A stretch of 64,000 nt of DNA from Acanthaster planci (lineage: Eukaryota; Echinodermata; Asteroidea; Valvatida; Acanthasteridae): positions 733,017-797,016 of the forward strand of contig NW_019091455.1 in NCBI RefSeq assembly GCF_001949145.1, written 5' to 3'. Positions 12,436-25,615 of this stretch are shown here, piece after piece. Each line of letters begins with the position of its first letter. Positions within the stretch are counted from its first letter, which is position 1. The position numbers and the translations under genes are program-made. The notes beneath the pieces are model-generated. The model had not been told where the DNA came from. It ran no database searches and worked only from the letters and a program-made list of their open reading frames with translations.

Positions 12436-15319
12436 CTTTAGTGTGAAATCGAAATAACAAGTGATTGTAAACTTATTCTTGGTATAGTTATTTTTTGAGG
12501 GTGTACGCAGCTGGAGAAATTCAAAGCCTTATTTTTTGAGATTTGGAAACACTATGTTTATCAAAGTTCAATGCTAAGAGGGATTATCGTTTCTTGTTTT
12601 TCCCCTTTTGGCTGCTGTCAAAAGACGCGTCATTTTCTAGACTTGATCAGTCATCGCGGTGCATCGCCAGGAATAACAGGGAATTGGGCGAAGGGGCTCG
12701 CGTACGCGGCACACTTCCTCAGCAGAAGGGGACAGAGGGGGTATCAGCTATGCCGTTGATAAACGAAGTTAGACGGCGGTGGACACCCATCTTCACAGCC
12801 CGTTGCCTGTTTTTGCGCCCGTGCCAAGCAGACCAGAACGGCATAGCGTGCCTACCTCGCTGCATCCCCGTCCGCTTTTAGCCACTGACTTGCCCGGGGG
12901 CGATACTTCGCGTGCGCGGGACAGGATACTGTACTGAAGAGGAAAAAGCGGGAGGGGAAAAAAAAGAGAAAATGAAGAGACCCGTAAGTGGGGGGCCGGT
13001 GTTTCTCTGTTTGAGCTGCTTCGAACAGGAACTCCTGTACTGAATCTTAAACGCTTGACAGACACGTTTCCGTTTGGACTGAACCTATGGGCGGATGAAC
13101 CACACTCGCCTGCTGTAAGTTTATTGTTCTTTGTTGTCAGAAAATAGAATTGCAGTTTATTTATAGACTAATGCTCAGTGACTGGATTAAGGTATGTCTT
13201 TGCGTCGTTTGCATTCCAAATTGTATTATTGTCGACATATATATAAAGTTGACCAAAAAGGACAATGAAATCTCTAAATTTTATGTAAGTGTTTGCCTTC
13301 TATTTTAAAGTGACTGTTAAATATGGAACAAACCAGTCAAGACAACTGCTGTCTCGTCGAATCTACGTCGATATTTGGAAGAAAATGCAAGTGAAATGAT
13401 ATCAAGAGTTGAAAATATAAATTATTCGAACCTTTCAAACAAAAAACTATTCTGAAACAGTGCTCCCTCGTGTTCTTTTTAAAAAGTTGGAAATAGTGCA
13501 GTATAATTTTTAAAACAGATGCAAATCTTACTTCGAATACATTTCAGCCTACCTAGAGACCACCTAGAGCCACCAAACATTCGGCCAGCCGTTCTGCAAT
13601 ATAAACAAAGCTTCATTTTCCCGCCCAGAGTGTCACCGACGACGGCAATATCATGAAACCCGCTCGCCCATTTAATAACCGTTGCATATATCTCCTTTCC
13701 GAAATTGATCGGAGCGAGTCTACGTTTTGTTTATAGCAGAAGCAAAAAACCATGGAAACTAATTTGATGACTGCGCCGATATAATATTCTTGGAATGGAA
13801 TGAGCTAGACACGATGTTAGAGCACCACGTGGTGTCGACTTAAAGCCTAATTATCTTCTCGTCCCAGCCACCACCGAGTTCCGTATACAGAAATCGAAAT
13901 CCTCCCTTCTACAAAAAAAAATTCATTTTATTATCCGATCTGCCAGGAATAGTGCTGAAAAACGACACCCGCTCCCTAGCGAACTGCCGGATGCCAGCAG
14001 GGGCAAAGGTCAAACCGATTTGTTGCCCGCGCATGCTCCTGGAGACAGAAATTACACTATTTGTTATTCTTACCCGGTAAGGAAAACACAGCCACTGCCG
14101 AGCATCACAGAAGAAAAAAAAGGTGGTGAAAATACCATCGATTAGTGCACAAATCCATTGACTTCTGCTAAGTGGTACACTCTCGGTGTCTTGATAGCCT
14201 TGATATTGTTAGTCAAAAGCGGCCGGGCCTGTTGTGGAGATTTCATTGGGGGTATTTCAGTAGTCAAGTGCTGACGTCATTTTGAAAAAAAAGGAAAGGT
14301 ACCGTAGTCGAATAGGAACTTCGACTGTTTGAAATCTTGAAACCGGGAATTGGACCGAGACACGTTTTTATTTTCATTATCCTTGTAGGCCTGTAAGCAT
14401 TTTTCTGGACTTTTTATACTGGCAATATTTTTTTAATAGGGGACCTAGATGCACTGACAAAATAGCAAGAAAAACGACGAGATTAGAAGATCATATAAGG
14501 GATAATTATGCGAGGGCTCCAGATACTTGCACTGAGACGCAAGAGGAAAGTAAGCCAACTGATCAAAAACCTTAAGTATGCTTACGAGAGGGTAGATGGA
14601 CAGACAGACAGACATATGGACGCATGACAAACAAGCGGATAATTCATAAACTGGAACGGCTTTGCAGAAACTGAAGGCAACATGACAGCGATCATTGCGA
14701 CAGCCTTGACCACGAACGCTGCTCGCAAAGACGATCGACCACGCGGTGCCGCTCCTGCGCGGTCAGAGTGATCCAGATGGCCCGTCCAAGGCTGGCTCCA
14801 AGCTGGCCACGCCGGCGAGCGGTAGACGACCTTCGCTGGTGTGTGCGTGTGTATTATGTGGTGAACGGCAGAGAACCCCGCCCTCCCTTAGTTAAGATGA
14901 ATGGAAGGTGTGGATTGCTCGTTTTTGGGGGGATGGGAGACAGCCTCTTTCGGCACCGAGGCTGGATCGGGGACTGAACTGATTTTTTTTATAATTGGAC
15001 TGGAGAGGAACTTCGTCTTCCGAATCAGCTTTATTTCTTTCCCAATGTTATGGAGGCATTCACAAGACCATACAGTCGCAAATAACGGGTTAAAAACGAC
15101 AAAAGAATGCGTTTGTTGAAATTTGTCTGAATAGTTTGTGAACTGAATTCAGACTGGAAGTCTTGTGCTGGTCTTGCAGTGGCGATTGGTGGAGTCTCCA
15201 CTACAACACCATTCTGAGTTTCCGAGTCACAGATAAAGAGCCCAAATAGCTCTTTTGTTTTTGATGTTCTGGGGTTAGGAGTCCACAGTTTTTATTTCAT
15301 TTGCATACATAAATTAAAT

Positions 15320-15465
15320 ATTTAGAATTAAAAAAAAATTAAACTGTTTCTGGATTACATTGTTGTCAAATTAACACTTAGAATTAAATTTAATTAATTC
15401 ATTAATTAACATTTAGAATTAAAAAAAATTAAACTGTTTCTGGAATACATAGTTGTCAAATTAAC
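15320..15465 (+). repeat. AT-rich direct duplication, 91-bp period
   Basis: A block running from ATTTAGAATTAAAAAAAA through AAACTGTTTCTGGA to GTTGTCAAATTAAC occurs at 15320-15375 and again at 15411-15465 with very few differences. The spacer is itself AATTAA-rich. It looks like a recent local tandem duplication. Confidence 0.8.
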
Positions 15466-15720
15466 CATTATACATTTCTTCTTTAATTGGAATGATTACA
15501 AAACATCATTTAACCATTACATGTAATTGAGCCTTGCTCATCTTAATTATCGTTTGTTAAACTTTAGTACACATATTCTTGTTATTTTCATTCACCAAAA
15601 AGGCCTGGAAATAGTGTTGGCAGGTGGGGCGGACGGAGGAAAAATGAAAGCCTCGTTTTGTAGCAACTAGCCCTCTTGGTGGACAGTCCCAACGCAAGTG
15701 CCACACCTTAGGATTTCATA

Positions 15721-15966
15721 CAGGCTTTCGTGTTCAGTCAAAAAGCAGTGGACCGTAAGCCCATTTGCTTGGGAAGTCCATACTCACTCTCGCAGGTTTT
15801 CTCTGGATGCTCCGGTTTCCTCTTGCCTTTAAAACTCGACCTTCTTCCAAACTCCGTAATGTGATGCTAATTAATGATAATAAAGTGTATGAATAAACGT
15901 ACAGTTATTGGTGCAAATAGCTTAAAGCTGAGTTGCTGAAAGCGCCATTCAAACAAAACAACAACC
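15721..15966 (+). mobile_element. 5'-truncated SINE copy
   Basis: In the + orientation this shares most of its length with the element on the minus strand at 52483-52778. Shared blocks in order are CTCGCAGGTTTTCTC, CCGGTTTCCTC, a CCTTCTTCCAAACTCCGTAATGTGATGCT-type block, GAATAAACGTACAGTTATTGG and a terminal GCGCCATT...AAACAAAACAACAAC tail. The tRNA-like head of the complete copy is not recognisable here, so this copy appears 5'-truncated, as is usual after incomplete reverse transcription. The exact left edge is uncertain. Confidence 0.8.
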
Positions 15967-18900
15967 ACCTCCCCTTCCCCTTTGCTTTTGCATGTTGAGC
16001 GCAAGCTGTTGCGTAATCTTCTTCAACAGGTGCATGGCGAAAGCAAGGAACGAACACATGTGCCCTCTCTGATAATGACGTCTCGGGTCCTATAAATTCG
16101 ATTAATGCTGTTTCACGATTAATCTTTTCTTTGTGTGGGGTATGTACACCTCCAATCTCAATCTTTCCTACATCTAAAGAGCGATAATTCAAACTACTGG
16201 GCTGAATCAGCAACAACACTATTGATTTTTAGAGTGAAATCCTCTCGGTCAGCTTTCAATCTAGCAGCAGGCTATGTCGAAATCTCTCAGCTATTCTGGA
16301 GATAACACGTAAACCTATGGACGCCACTTCCTCACGGGCAGTTACCATTTCCTATAGGCTTGGGCGTTATTGATAGTCGTAACCAAAAGGAAAATTCCTG
16401 AGGTGGAATGAACATTCAGCCAAAACCAAAAATGGGGGAATGGAAAACATGTACTGTTACATCTCTGTAACAACAACGAACACCGTTTCGTGTTTACCCA
16501 AATCTAATATCCTCTTCACGAAACTTCTTGTTTTTCATTTCTTGGGACTCGGATCAGCTCAATGTATGGTGTAAACAACAGGCACGTTTGAAACCAATAT
16601 TTTTTTTGCACTTTTCCTTTGGAGCGTCAGCACTTTGGAGGAAGCGTTCACCAGTGATTTCCATCAATTCACCGATTCTGTTGAAGGAACAAACTATTCA
16701 AAAATATCAGCAGGCCTTGAACCCATTTTTCTGACGGTCTACACGCGGTGCTGATATTTTGAAGAAACACTGCAGATTTCAATCCCGGAAACTTGTTTTA
16801 AAACGTACAACCCGGAAAGGGATGTGAACATGAGGATCTCTTAGTTTCAATTTCTAAATTTATATCAGGATTTTGGATCGTTCCCTTGCAAGCACTTACC
16901 ACTTTCGATTTAGCATTTTAGGCTAAAATGCAGCACTCTTCTTCCTGATACGGACAGCCTATTGTTGTCGGTTTATTTTGCTCTACTTGCTTTTGGCTCA
17001 AGTGGGTTTTATGACCCATGTTGAATGAGAAACAAAGTGAACCGTGCATCAACGTAAGGGGCGGACTATCGCTGTACTGTGGGAACACAGACCGGGCTTT
17101 TTTACTCTGATACCTAATTCAGTGTTCCTGAGGTCCGCAGTGATGCCATCTGAAGGCAAGAGATTTGATGTCATCGGTGGTTTAATTTTGAAACTTGCCA
17201 AATGGACTGAAATGAACTGTCCAGAGGGTCCCTGAACAGGGCAATAGGGCAATTGGTGCCCTAAACATGGTATAGTGGTTAATAATGGAAAAAGGAGAAC
17301 ATTTTAAACTGTTCACGAACACTTCATAAACTTCATTACTGTACAAAACAAACTGCACTTGAAATTCATTTTGAAATTCGAGCCTTTGCCCACTTGTCTG
17401 ATCGTTCATTTGTTTGGCGCGTTTTTGCATTTGATCCTCCCTCCCAAGTCATTCCTTATTGAATTCTCAAAACTTCTAATGAGTCCCCCATTCGCTGTGT
17501 CACATTTCTCATTAAACCCCCCCCCAAAAAAAGGAAAGAAAGATTAGAATCCAGCGCGTCGTTACAAAACTGCATACCCGAACAACGCTCTGTCCTCCCC
17601 ACTCCAGTTTAGTCTCTTGCACGGTCAGTTTGCAGCTCATTCCGTTTATAAGCCAAAGGGATATCGGCATCCAGCGTTAGAATAAAAGCACTGACGTTCT
17701 CATTGTCAGTGGCCTACATCTGTGCCTAGATCAAACCTGAAGGTGTGGGTATGACAGTCGCCAGCCACATTTTCAACGCAGAAGTTATTATAAATACAGT
17801 TGAGTTCCAACTAAAAACACGAATTTACTACAAACAAAAACCATCAGATTACGGTCACTTTAACACTCCGAGAAGACAATGTTGCAAAATTAGGTCAAGG
17901 TAACAACTGAGATAATTTTTTCCCCGTGGTTTGTGTGGAAGGATCATTGGTCTTCTAGTTTCCAAACCTACTCAAGGAAACGATTACAACAAGTGGCTCG
18001 TTCTGGCCATTAAAAAGCTCCAAAGTAAATGTTGTCTCTTCAAACTAATTCTGTCATCCAACAACGGAAACACCACGCTACACATCTAAGCAGGCCAGAA
18101 CCGCCAGCCGCCCTGCGTTCCCACGCTGATTGCCCAATAATTTGGCGTGCGAAAAAAAACAAAAACATGTTGCAACTGCGCTAATCCAAGATCCGCTGTT
18201 TGTGTGGGGCTAAAGGTGAACCGCCAGAACCACGATTGTTTCCTGAAAAATAGCTTTAAAGGTCGAAAGAGCTGCACGACACTCTCATCTCCTCCTTTGT
18301 TTTTCATTTTTGCCTCACAATGTTGTGACAACTATCTGAGTCAATTCCTACTCCAAACTGTGAAATGAAGTCGACAAGTCATAACTTTTTTGGCAGAGAT
18401 GATTTGGGAAGTCGCCGAATTACGTAAAAAGACTCTTTTGGGGGAACATATTCACCACAGAAAACATTCAACGTTGATTCAACAGTCGTTATTCCATTAG
18501 TGCATGTTTAGGCCCGAACTTGAAACAGTTGTATTCAATAATAATTGATTTTACGTTATACGCACAATATTCTTTTCCCATCTTTTTATAAACATAAGTC
18601 TACCAAATCTCAGTGTCACGGCCCTTTAAATAATACAATGGTTCCCACGAGCGCACAATGGAAACTTGCAAAAAAAGTTTATCCTGTACAAAGGGTTGTC
18701 GTGCCGGCCTGGCCTGGTCACGGGAAGTCGCCTTCACCGGGGTAGGAAGTTGTCCAACCGAAGCTCAATTTCAGTTGCCTGTCATTATGGGACGATTGCG
18801 TGCCTCCAAAGGCACAAACACACGCCTAAATGACGTCAATGCCGACCACAAGGTAAAGATCATGGAGAGCAAAAGAGGAGGAGAAAAAGGAGAGAAAAAA

Positions 18901-19109
18901 AAGTGAGAGAGTGTGGCTGTGAATCAAAAAAAAAAAAATGTCGAACAAAGGTGCGGGTTTAGGTTTCCGCGCATGCTCACTGACGAATTGGAGCGACAGT
19001 AATGGCATTGTTCGGTAGAGGTTGTCAATCAAATGGTACTGGGAATCGGGGATTGGCGGACGATCAACGCTTGGTGGCGCTGTTGTCCGCTAATGGTAAG
19101 GCGTTCTCA

Positions 19110-19332
19110 NNNNNNNNNNNNNNNNNNNNNNNNNNNNNNNNNNNNNNNNNNNNNNNNNNNNNNNNNNNNNNNNNNNNNNNNNNNNNNNNNNNNNNNNNNN
19201 NNNNNNNNNNNNNNNNNNNNNNNNNNNNNNNNNNNNNNNNNNNNNNNNNNNNNNNNNNNNNNNNNNNNNNNNNNNNNNNNNNNNNNNNNNNNNNNNNNNN
19301 NNNNNNNNNNNNNNNNNNNNNNNNNNNNNNNN
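19110..19332. other. Assembly gap (223 N)
   Basis: A run of N separates two unrelated flanks. Nothing can be inferred about its content, and the gap length may be an estimate. Confidence 0.98.
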
Positions 19333-22300
19333 AATGAGCTCGGCGGACATATTTCTGGCCTAATTACCAGGGTGCACCCCTCAGGGTACAGTCCACTAAT
19401 TCAAGCCCCATCGAAAACAGTGTAAAATCAGCACTGTTCAGGGCCCAATAACATGCATACCAACATCCCAGAGATTTCAGAAACACAAATTAAATTATTG
19501 TCTGTTCCCTAATTTTTCAATTTCTTTGCAATTTTTGTGGGTTCACCGATTACATTTTAAATCATTCCCACAAAACAAAATTACCCCGAAAAGTGATTTT
19601 TCCGAAGTCTGATTTTTCAACAGTAGTTTTTACCCATTCTGCTCTCATATGAAGGTTCAAAGACCACCATTTTGGGGGCCCAACAATTTCCTTTTTCAAA
19701 AGATACCGTGGGGGCACTTTTAATGCTCATGAGCTGGCCAGAAATTCTCACTTGAATTAGTGGTCTGCATCCCTCAATAATGGACGTGAAGCATCAGATT
19801 TGAGGGAGAATTGAAAGGTGCCAAATACCCCTTTAGATGTTGAAGACAAAAGAAAATTACGTTCATTTTTATATAATATAAGTTATATTTGCGAGACTTG
19901 TCACAAACAATCAAAACAATAGTGAAATGCCTCTACAGTTCACGTGACTAGTGCGTGATTAGCTTGATATCAGATTAATTGTGACAGACTTGTGAAGACG
20001 TAAGCATTTATACATGTATCAGGTTTAATGATGAAAATCAGACTTTTCTTCCAATTCTGAGGCCTCGTGTTACCCTTCACGGTCTCGTTCTTGGAGTCAT
20101 ACTTGGCTTCAATAAGTACGGATTATCTTACATGTTTTTCATTGATTGGGGCCTATTCACCAATATGGATAAAAAACAGTTCGTTGGGATAATTACAGCC
20201 AAAGTTCTTCTGTACAATCTGCACTGTGCGCATCCTCCGAGTCAAAAGCTGGCAAACTTGTGGTCCAAAAATTCTGTTCCACAGAGTAAGTGGTTGAAGG
20301 CATGGACTAGGGGAATATACAACTGATTACGTTCGGTCAAAGTATTTTGTTCGGTAACGAAACATCTCCATAACTTTTCTGTAAAACAAGATAATCTGGG
20401 TGAATAGGTCATTCGATGAAGTGTATTTCACACGGAAGTGGTAAAAGAGAATTTCTTGACTGTACTGTTGATAAAGAGAAACCATTTGCCGTGCTTGCAT
20501 ACAAATAACATGTCTGACGTGGATACCGCCAGAGCCAACGTTCATTGTGCAGATTCAGCACTCACCCATTGCATATTGGTTCGATCCTCTCAATGGCAAT
20601 CACAGAGGGCGCTATTTATAATATGCAAGGTAGACAGCACGTCATAAGGGATCACATCGTAAGTTCGTTTTGAGACAGAGATAATTTTTGTCGTGGTCTG
20701 CCTGCTTGTCAATATCTGGCTCGTGCCCAACATGGGATTGAGAAAATAAACGACTTGAAAAGCTTCTTTTTTAGCTTTAAAGTCTAAAACGATAAACTCT
20801 GTTTCATTTTTGACACAGTAAACTAAACCTGAAATCTGCCTGTAGATCGTGACAAACGTGACAAACGAGAACCAGGTATAATCGGTAGAGAAACAATGAG
20901 TGGCAGTTACAATAAGTGTAACATTTTGATCCGATTGATTGTGAATTACGAGGAAGGCAGTTTTATCATTACTGTGTGAACAATACAAACGCACAAGAAA
21001 AATAATTTTCTAATTATTTCCTTCAAACTATGGACATTTTGGATGAACCATTTTTTCCAAAGATTATTATGCTAACGGGGTTTTGCTTTACTTCAAAATC
21101 CTACGTCAGCGTGAGCTGAAAAAAAACCAGTCTATATAACCTCGTGATTCTGTCTATACTTAGTACATTGTTTGGCAAGTCATTACAAAATAGATACCGT
21201 GCACAATACAGATGTAAAACACATTTAACCAAACGGAAACACAAATCAAGATTTGCTGACTAATTTCAGTAGTTCTAGCAATTGTGGAGTTTTCAGTACT
21301 TTTTCGTATAATATATATTAAGTAAAGGCACACCGTGAAGACGTGTAAGCCGCACTAACGAAACTCCATTTTCACCGACCTGGAACCGTTCCAAACCATT
21401 GCAGGGTCCTCAAAGGTTTGGAGATGGGTGCAATTCTTATGGCAGCCAGTGGCCCCTACCAGTTGACAAAAAAAGAATGTGTAAATCAGAACAAACGAAT
21501 AGAGCAAATGACAGCCTTTGGGAAATTGTTAATGAGAAGTCAGATTTTTTAAAAAAAGGGCTAAAAATTATTTCAAAAGTCGGTGCATTTTATTTCACAA
21601 TCCAGCATTGACTGGACCAAAACAAATTAATAAATATAAAAATACCTCAATGACATAATTATTAAAGCAGAAAAGGTGTGATTAAGGCAAAGAATGCCCT
21701 TTGTTTAACTAACTGAGGACTGTGATTCGTAAAACTCTCCCACACGATGAGGAAAATAAACGGAGAAGGGGTGAACAGCCGATATTTATTTTCATGCCTC
21801 ACATATTGTTGCCAAATTCCTGATAATTCTTAAGCGCAAATATAAACACGGGATGTCAGATAAAGTTTGCAGGTGCTATTCGATGAACTGATATCCCATA
21901 AATTACCGACGTTGCACACCTGGACGACCATTAATCACACATACATTTCAAGAAATTTAGGAGGTTTACCTAGCCTGGAGAATCGTCCTGGCCGATGCTG
22001 GAGGAACAGACAAGACGCAGGCACAAGCTAACGTTTGTCTTCTGTCACTGGTGCGAATCCGTCGGCACTCTTTCCCGACAAGAAAAGAAAATGCAGACGT
22101 GTTCTTCCCGCCAAAAACCTCAGGTATCCAGACGACTGATTTATGCTTCAGGTATAAATATTTTGCGTTGGCTTTTTTTTTAAACAGGTGTCAAGCGCGT
22201 ACCGCCCAGGAAGGAAGTGAAAACTTACAGGTACAGCGGTCCAAAGCCACCCTGTCGAGTTGACAACTGTTTTATGTCTGGGAAAAGCGACTGCGGGCAC

Positions 22301-23084
22301 GAAGTAAATTTATTACATTTGTGTCTGAAGAGATATATTGATGCATACTAAACGTAGCTGGGTCACGCAACTTGGCGACAGTTAATACATAAGAAAAGCA
22401 GATTTTTGCCGCAAGAGTACATTTGTAAGTTGGCATTACCTTTACGCCTAACTCGAAGAAAACTAAAACGCATCTATGATGTTTTCTAAAAGTCAACAGT
22501 TTAATCGTATCCTCATTGTCTATAAGAATAGTAATCGAGGATCCGGAATAAACACAGTCTAAAAGGAAAGTAAAGTAACGATTAGCAAAAGAAAAGGCCA
22601 CACAGGAATTATTAAGAGTGCGGTACAGCAAACTTCAGCAAAATTTAATTGAAGATTATAGCCACTTCGGTGACAGTTTTTGTCACAAAGGTGGCACAAA
22701 AACCGTATTCTGGACGTCATGTGACACGCACACTGAAAAGCCGTTGAGCTTCATTATTTGTCGATCTTCATTTATTTATTTTCCGCCAAAAGTGCAACTT
22801 TGTTTGGAGGTGACGAAAACCCGTCGTAAACCTCAAACAACGAAAAACGCCAAACACATATGGGGAGTCTGCTTCTTTGGGAGTGGTCCACAAGTCGCAA
22901 AGAAGGACCAAACTTGTGAATCAAATCAGAGAAAATCGTCTTTTCGTTGACAGTGTTTGGCATATTGTGTCACAAGATCCAGGTATCGTGGACAAATGGA
23001 ATAAAGCTAAAGGGTAGCTGCAAATTTTATAGAAACCTTCTAAATGCACCTTTTATTTCTCAGTTAACCTTATTTGCAATATTT

Positions 23085-23190
23085 CAAAGGGCATTTTACT
23101 ACCTTTTTGCTCTTACGCTAATGAGATTTGCATAATTCATGAGCAAAACTGTGATGTCTTCCCTAAAAGAAAGCGTGAATGTATTTGGTT
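23085..23190 (+). repeat. Diverged dispersed repeat with octamer motif
   Basis: This resembles, in the opposite orientation, the sequence at about 40850-40965. Shared elements are GCATTTT, TACGCTAATG, ATTTGCAT and a block like TCTTCCCTAAAAGAAAGC. Similarity is patchy, so it is an old interspersed repeat of unknown class. The best-kept part includes ATTTGCAT (23126-23133), the POU-domain octamer. Confidence 0.5.
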
Positions 23191-25457
23191 TGTACAAAAA
23201 TAAGTCCTACAGTTTTGTAGATTTTGCCGTGTATATGCAGTGATCTATTTGCCTATTTATTTATAATTGCCAGTCCCTCTCTTCGAAACTGTGTAGTAAG
23301 TAAATTCTGGGCTTACAATTTGAACAGACAGACCTATACACTGAACCATGTCTTCCCTAGATGACTTCACAACAACAACGCCCTCAAATTGTCCAGGAAA
23401 GCATAGCTAATTTCAATTATTTAAAAAAAGGTACTTTCAATGCATGTAATCAAAGAGCAACGTTAAAGAGTTTTTATTCGTTGAAGAAGAATCAAAAGTT
23501 GACGAAAAATCGTGTCTAAGAAAAATTCAATGCAGCTACGCTTTAAAGTGAGCGTCACTCCAGTATTTCCAAGCCGAACGATTGTCTGTGTACGGGTGAG
23601 ACAGCCCCCAGCAATGCAAAATCTTAAAAGACATCAACTGAGATAATTTTGTAAGCTGAGCATCACACCGACTGAACAACTACACCCTACAAAAAATGTG
23701 ATTTTAACACTCTAGCAAAGAAAACACCAAAAGTGTTAGTTCAACTCCTGCAGTACCACCGGTGATGCATTCGCGGTGCTTTGTTTAAAGCAGGCATGGC
23801 CTACAGGTAGAAATTATGTTTAAAATATCCCTTTTAAGGGCATACACAAATAACCTACCATACATGGCGCCAAAAGAGCCTGCAACGAACAAAGCTGGAA
23901 GTCAGGGGTCAAAAATCTGGCCAGCTCAAGTCTTAAAAGCTTAATAGCCAATGATCTGCTTGCACGGGGCTTGACTACGTGTCGTCAGATGGAATCTGTT
24001 TTTCAATGCTACCATCTAAAAGCTGAAGTCGTGTACCGAGAGTATACGACATCGACGCCTACCTGTTTGTGGTGTACTACATTACTAGTGGCTACTACAA
24101 AACGGGGCGTCCCTTCGGAGGCTCCGTCCCAGCAAGTCTACAATGAGTGACTGGCTCTTGATGGATGTTTTTGATCAGTGAGGGGCCTATACCATAACCT
24201 CGATCAACTGCACTTGGTGGGGAAAACTACACACTGAAGCTTTACCGCGGCCATCTTTGCTCCCTCGTGACGTGTGCTCATGTTTGATTTGCTCTCCGGT
24301 ATAGGGATTTCCAAGTCGATCTATGAGGTGAAGGTGATTGGATTGGGTTGGTCGCGGCAGTGAGTTAAGGGGGCTACTTTTAATCTTAAAGTGGTCACTC
24401 CCCGATTTGTTAAATTTCAGGAAGAAATCTCCCTCCCTCCCTACTCACAGGTCCGTTTTCATTGAGATTGGACGCCTGGAATAATGCACAGCAGTATGGC
24501 CTTTGGTCTGGAGAAAAGCTGTGCCTAGCTCCGTGGACCTTTACCCACACAGCTTAATGTTATCAAGTAGCGAACCTACTCCAGCGCGTTCAAAATGCCC
24601 AACGATGATCCTTGTCTACATGTACACCGGACAAGTCATCCAGTATAAATGCCCACACGTGTGGACGAAGCAGTGGAGTTTTGCAGGGTGGACTCGAGTA
24701 TGCTGACGTGACTCTGTGGTTTAATTTTCCCACTTGACCATGTACGTGTATTTCATGGCAATCACTCAACAACCTGTCAAGTTTTTTTCATTTGTTTTCA
24801 GTTTTAACTGTTTTTTGAGAGGGCTGGGTTTGCTGGTTTTACGGGTCGATGATCATGGCATTTCCCAGCATCTCTTGGGACCATCTGACCAGTCGATGGT
24901 CCGTCTTTTATCAAGTTGGTTTCTCGGTCAATTAATTACTTGTACGGGTTGTTTTGCTGGCAATTGTGGCTACTAATCTTTTGACATTAAGTCTAATAAC
25001 TCTCATTCGGATTACCATGGGGCTGTTTGATAGTTCCAAGTAATGACAGAAGTGGTGTCTGTTGGTCTGTCTAACCATATGGTCTACCAACTGGTCACAC
25101 GAGCTGTCGCTCTTTGGCCGAGCAGACCCTTTGCCAGTCGGCTCTTGTGCCTGTAGGTAACTGCGAAATGTAGGCTGACGTTCGGTAAAGATCGAGTTAC
25201 CTGTGACCCCTTTTCTAAGTATGAAAAACCTGTATGACTGAATGGGTCAGGTCCCAGAGCCTGACTACAGTTTCTTGGTCAAAGCCAATAGACTGCCAAT
25301 CAATCAGAAAGAAAGTCACCTTATACTCACTATGTGCATTCACATCCCTAGGCATGGAGTAAAACATTTGCACGCGACATTGCTTTCAGCATTTCTGATA
25401 GCTGAAATAGCTGAAATACCGGTACCTTCTGCGCACCTTGAAGGAGGATCAACCATT

Positions 25458-25615
25458 GAATACAGGCGTTTCACAATAGGGCACCCCCAAGAGTTTGCAA
25501 CGCGTTGGCCAATCACAATGCGCGAAATCTGTTGACAAATTTCGCGCGTTTGTGATTGGCCATTGCAACGCGTTGCAAACTCTTGGAGGCGCACTATTGT
25601 GAATCGCCCGTATTC
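25458..25615. mobile_element. 158-bp hairpin MITE
   Basis: The element is an almost complete inverted repeat with virtually no loop. The left arm starts GAATACAGGCGTTTCACAAT; the right arm read on the minus strand starts GAATACGGGCGATTCACAAT. Both continue through CCAAGAGTTTGCAACGCGTTG, GGCCAATCACAA and GCGCGAAAT. A 4-bp indel and scattered substitutions separate the arms. It has no coding capacity, which fits a miniature inverted-repeat transposable element mobilised in trans. The target-site duplication is not clear. Confidence 0.75.

Larger units (their letters stand above)
7778..15319. other. Non-coding stretch, no gene recognised
   Basis: No protein family is recognisable. The frame at 9577-10017 (+) and the others here have no domain, no conserved motif and no supportive splice context. 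GC-richer patches lie at about 9560-9900, 10430-11290, 12640-12920 and 14690-14960; poly(G) or poly(C) runs occur at 8329-8338, 9761-9770, 10361-10370, 10764-10772 and 11048-11057. A single ambiguous base is at 10339. The hairpin at 12383-12435 is listed separately. Confidence 0.55.
15967..25457. other. Non-coding stretch, no gene recognised
   Basis: There is no recognisable gene. The stretch holds an assembly gap at 19110-19332, a C9A7 run at 17517-17532, AT-rich intergenic DNA and one diverged dispersed repeat at about 23085-23190. Reading frames that cross the gap are artefacts of the N run. Confidence 0.55.
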
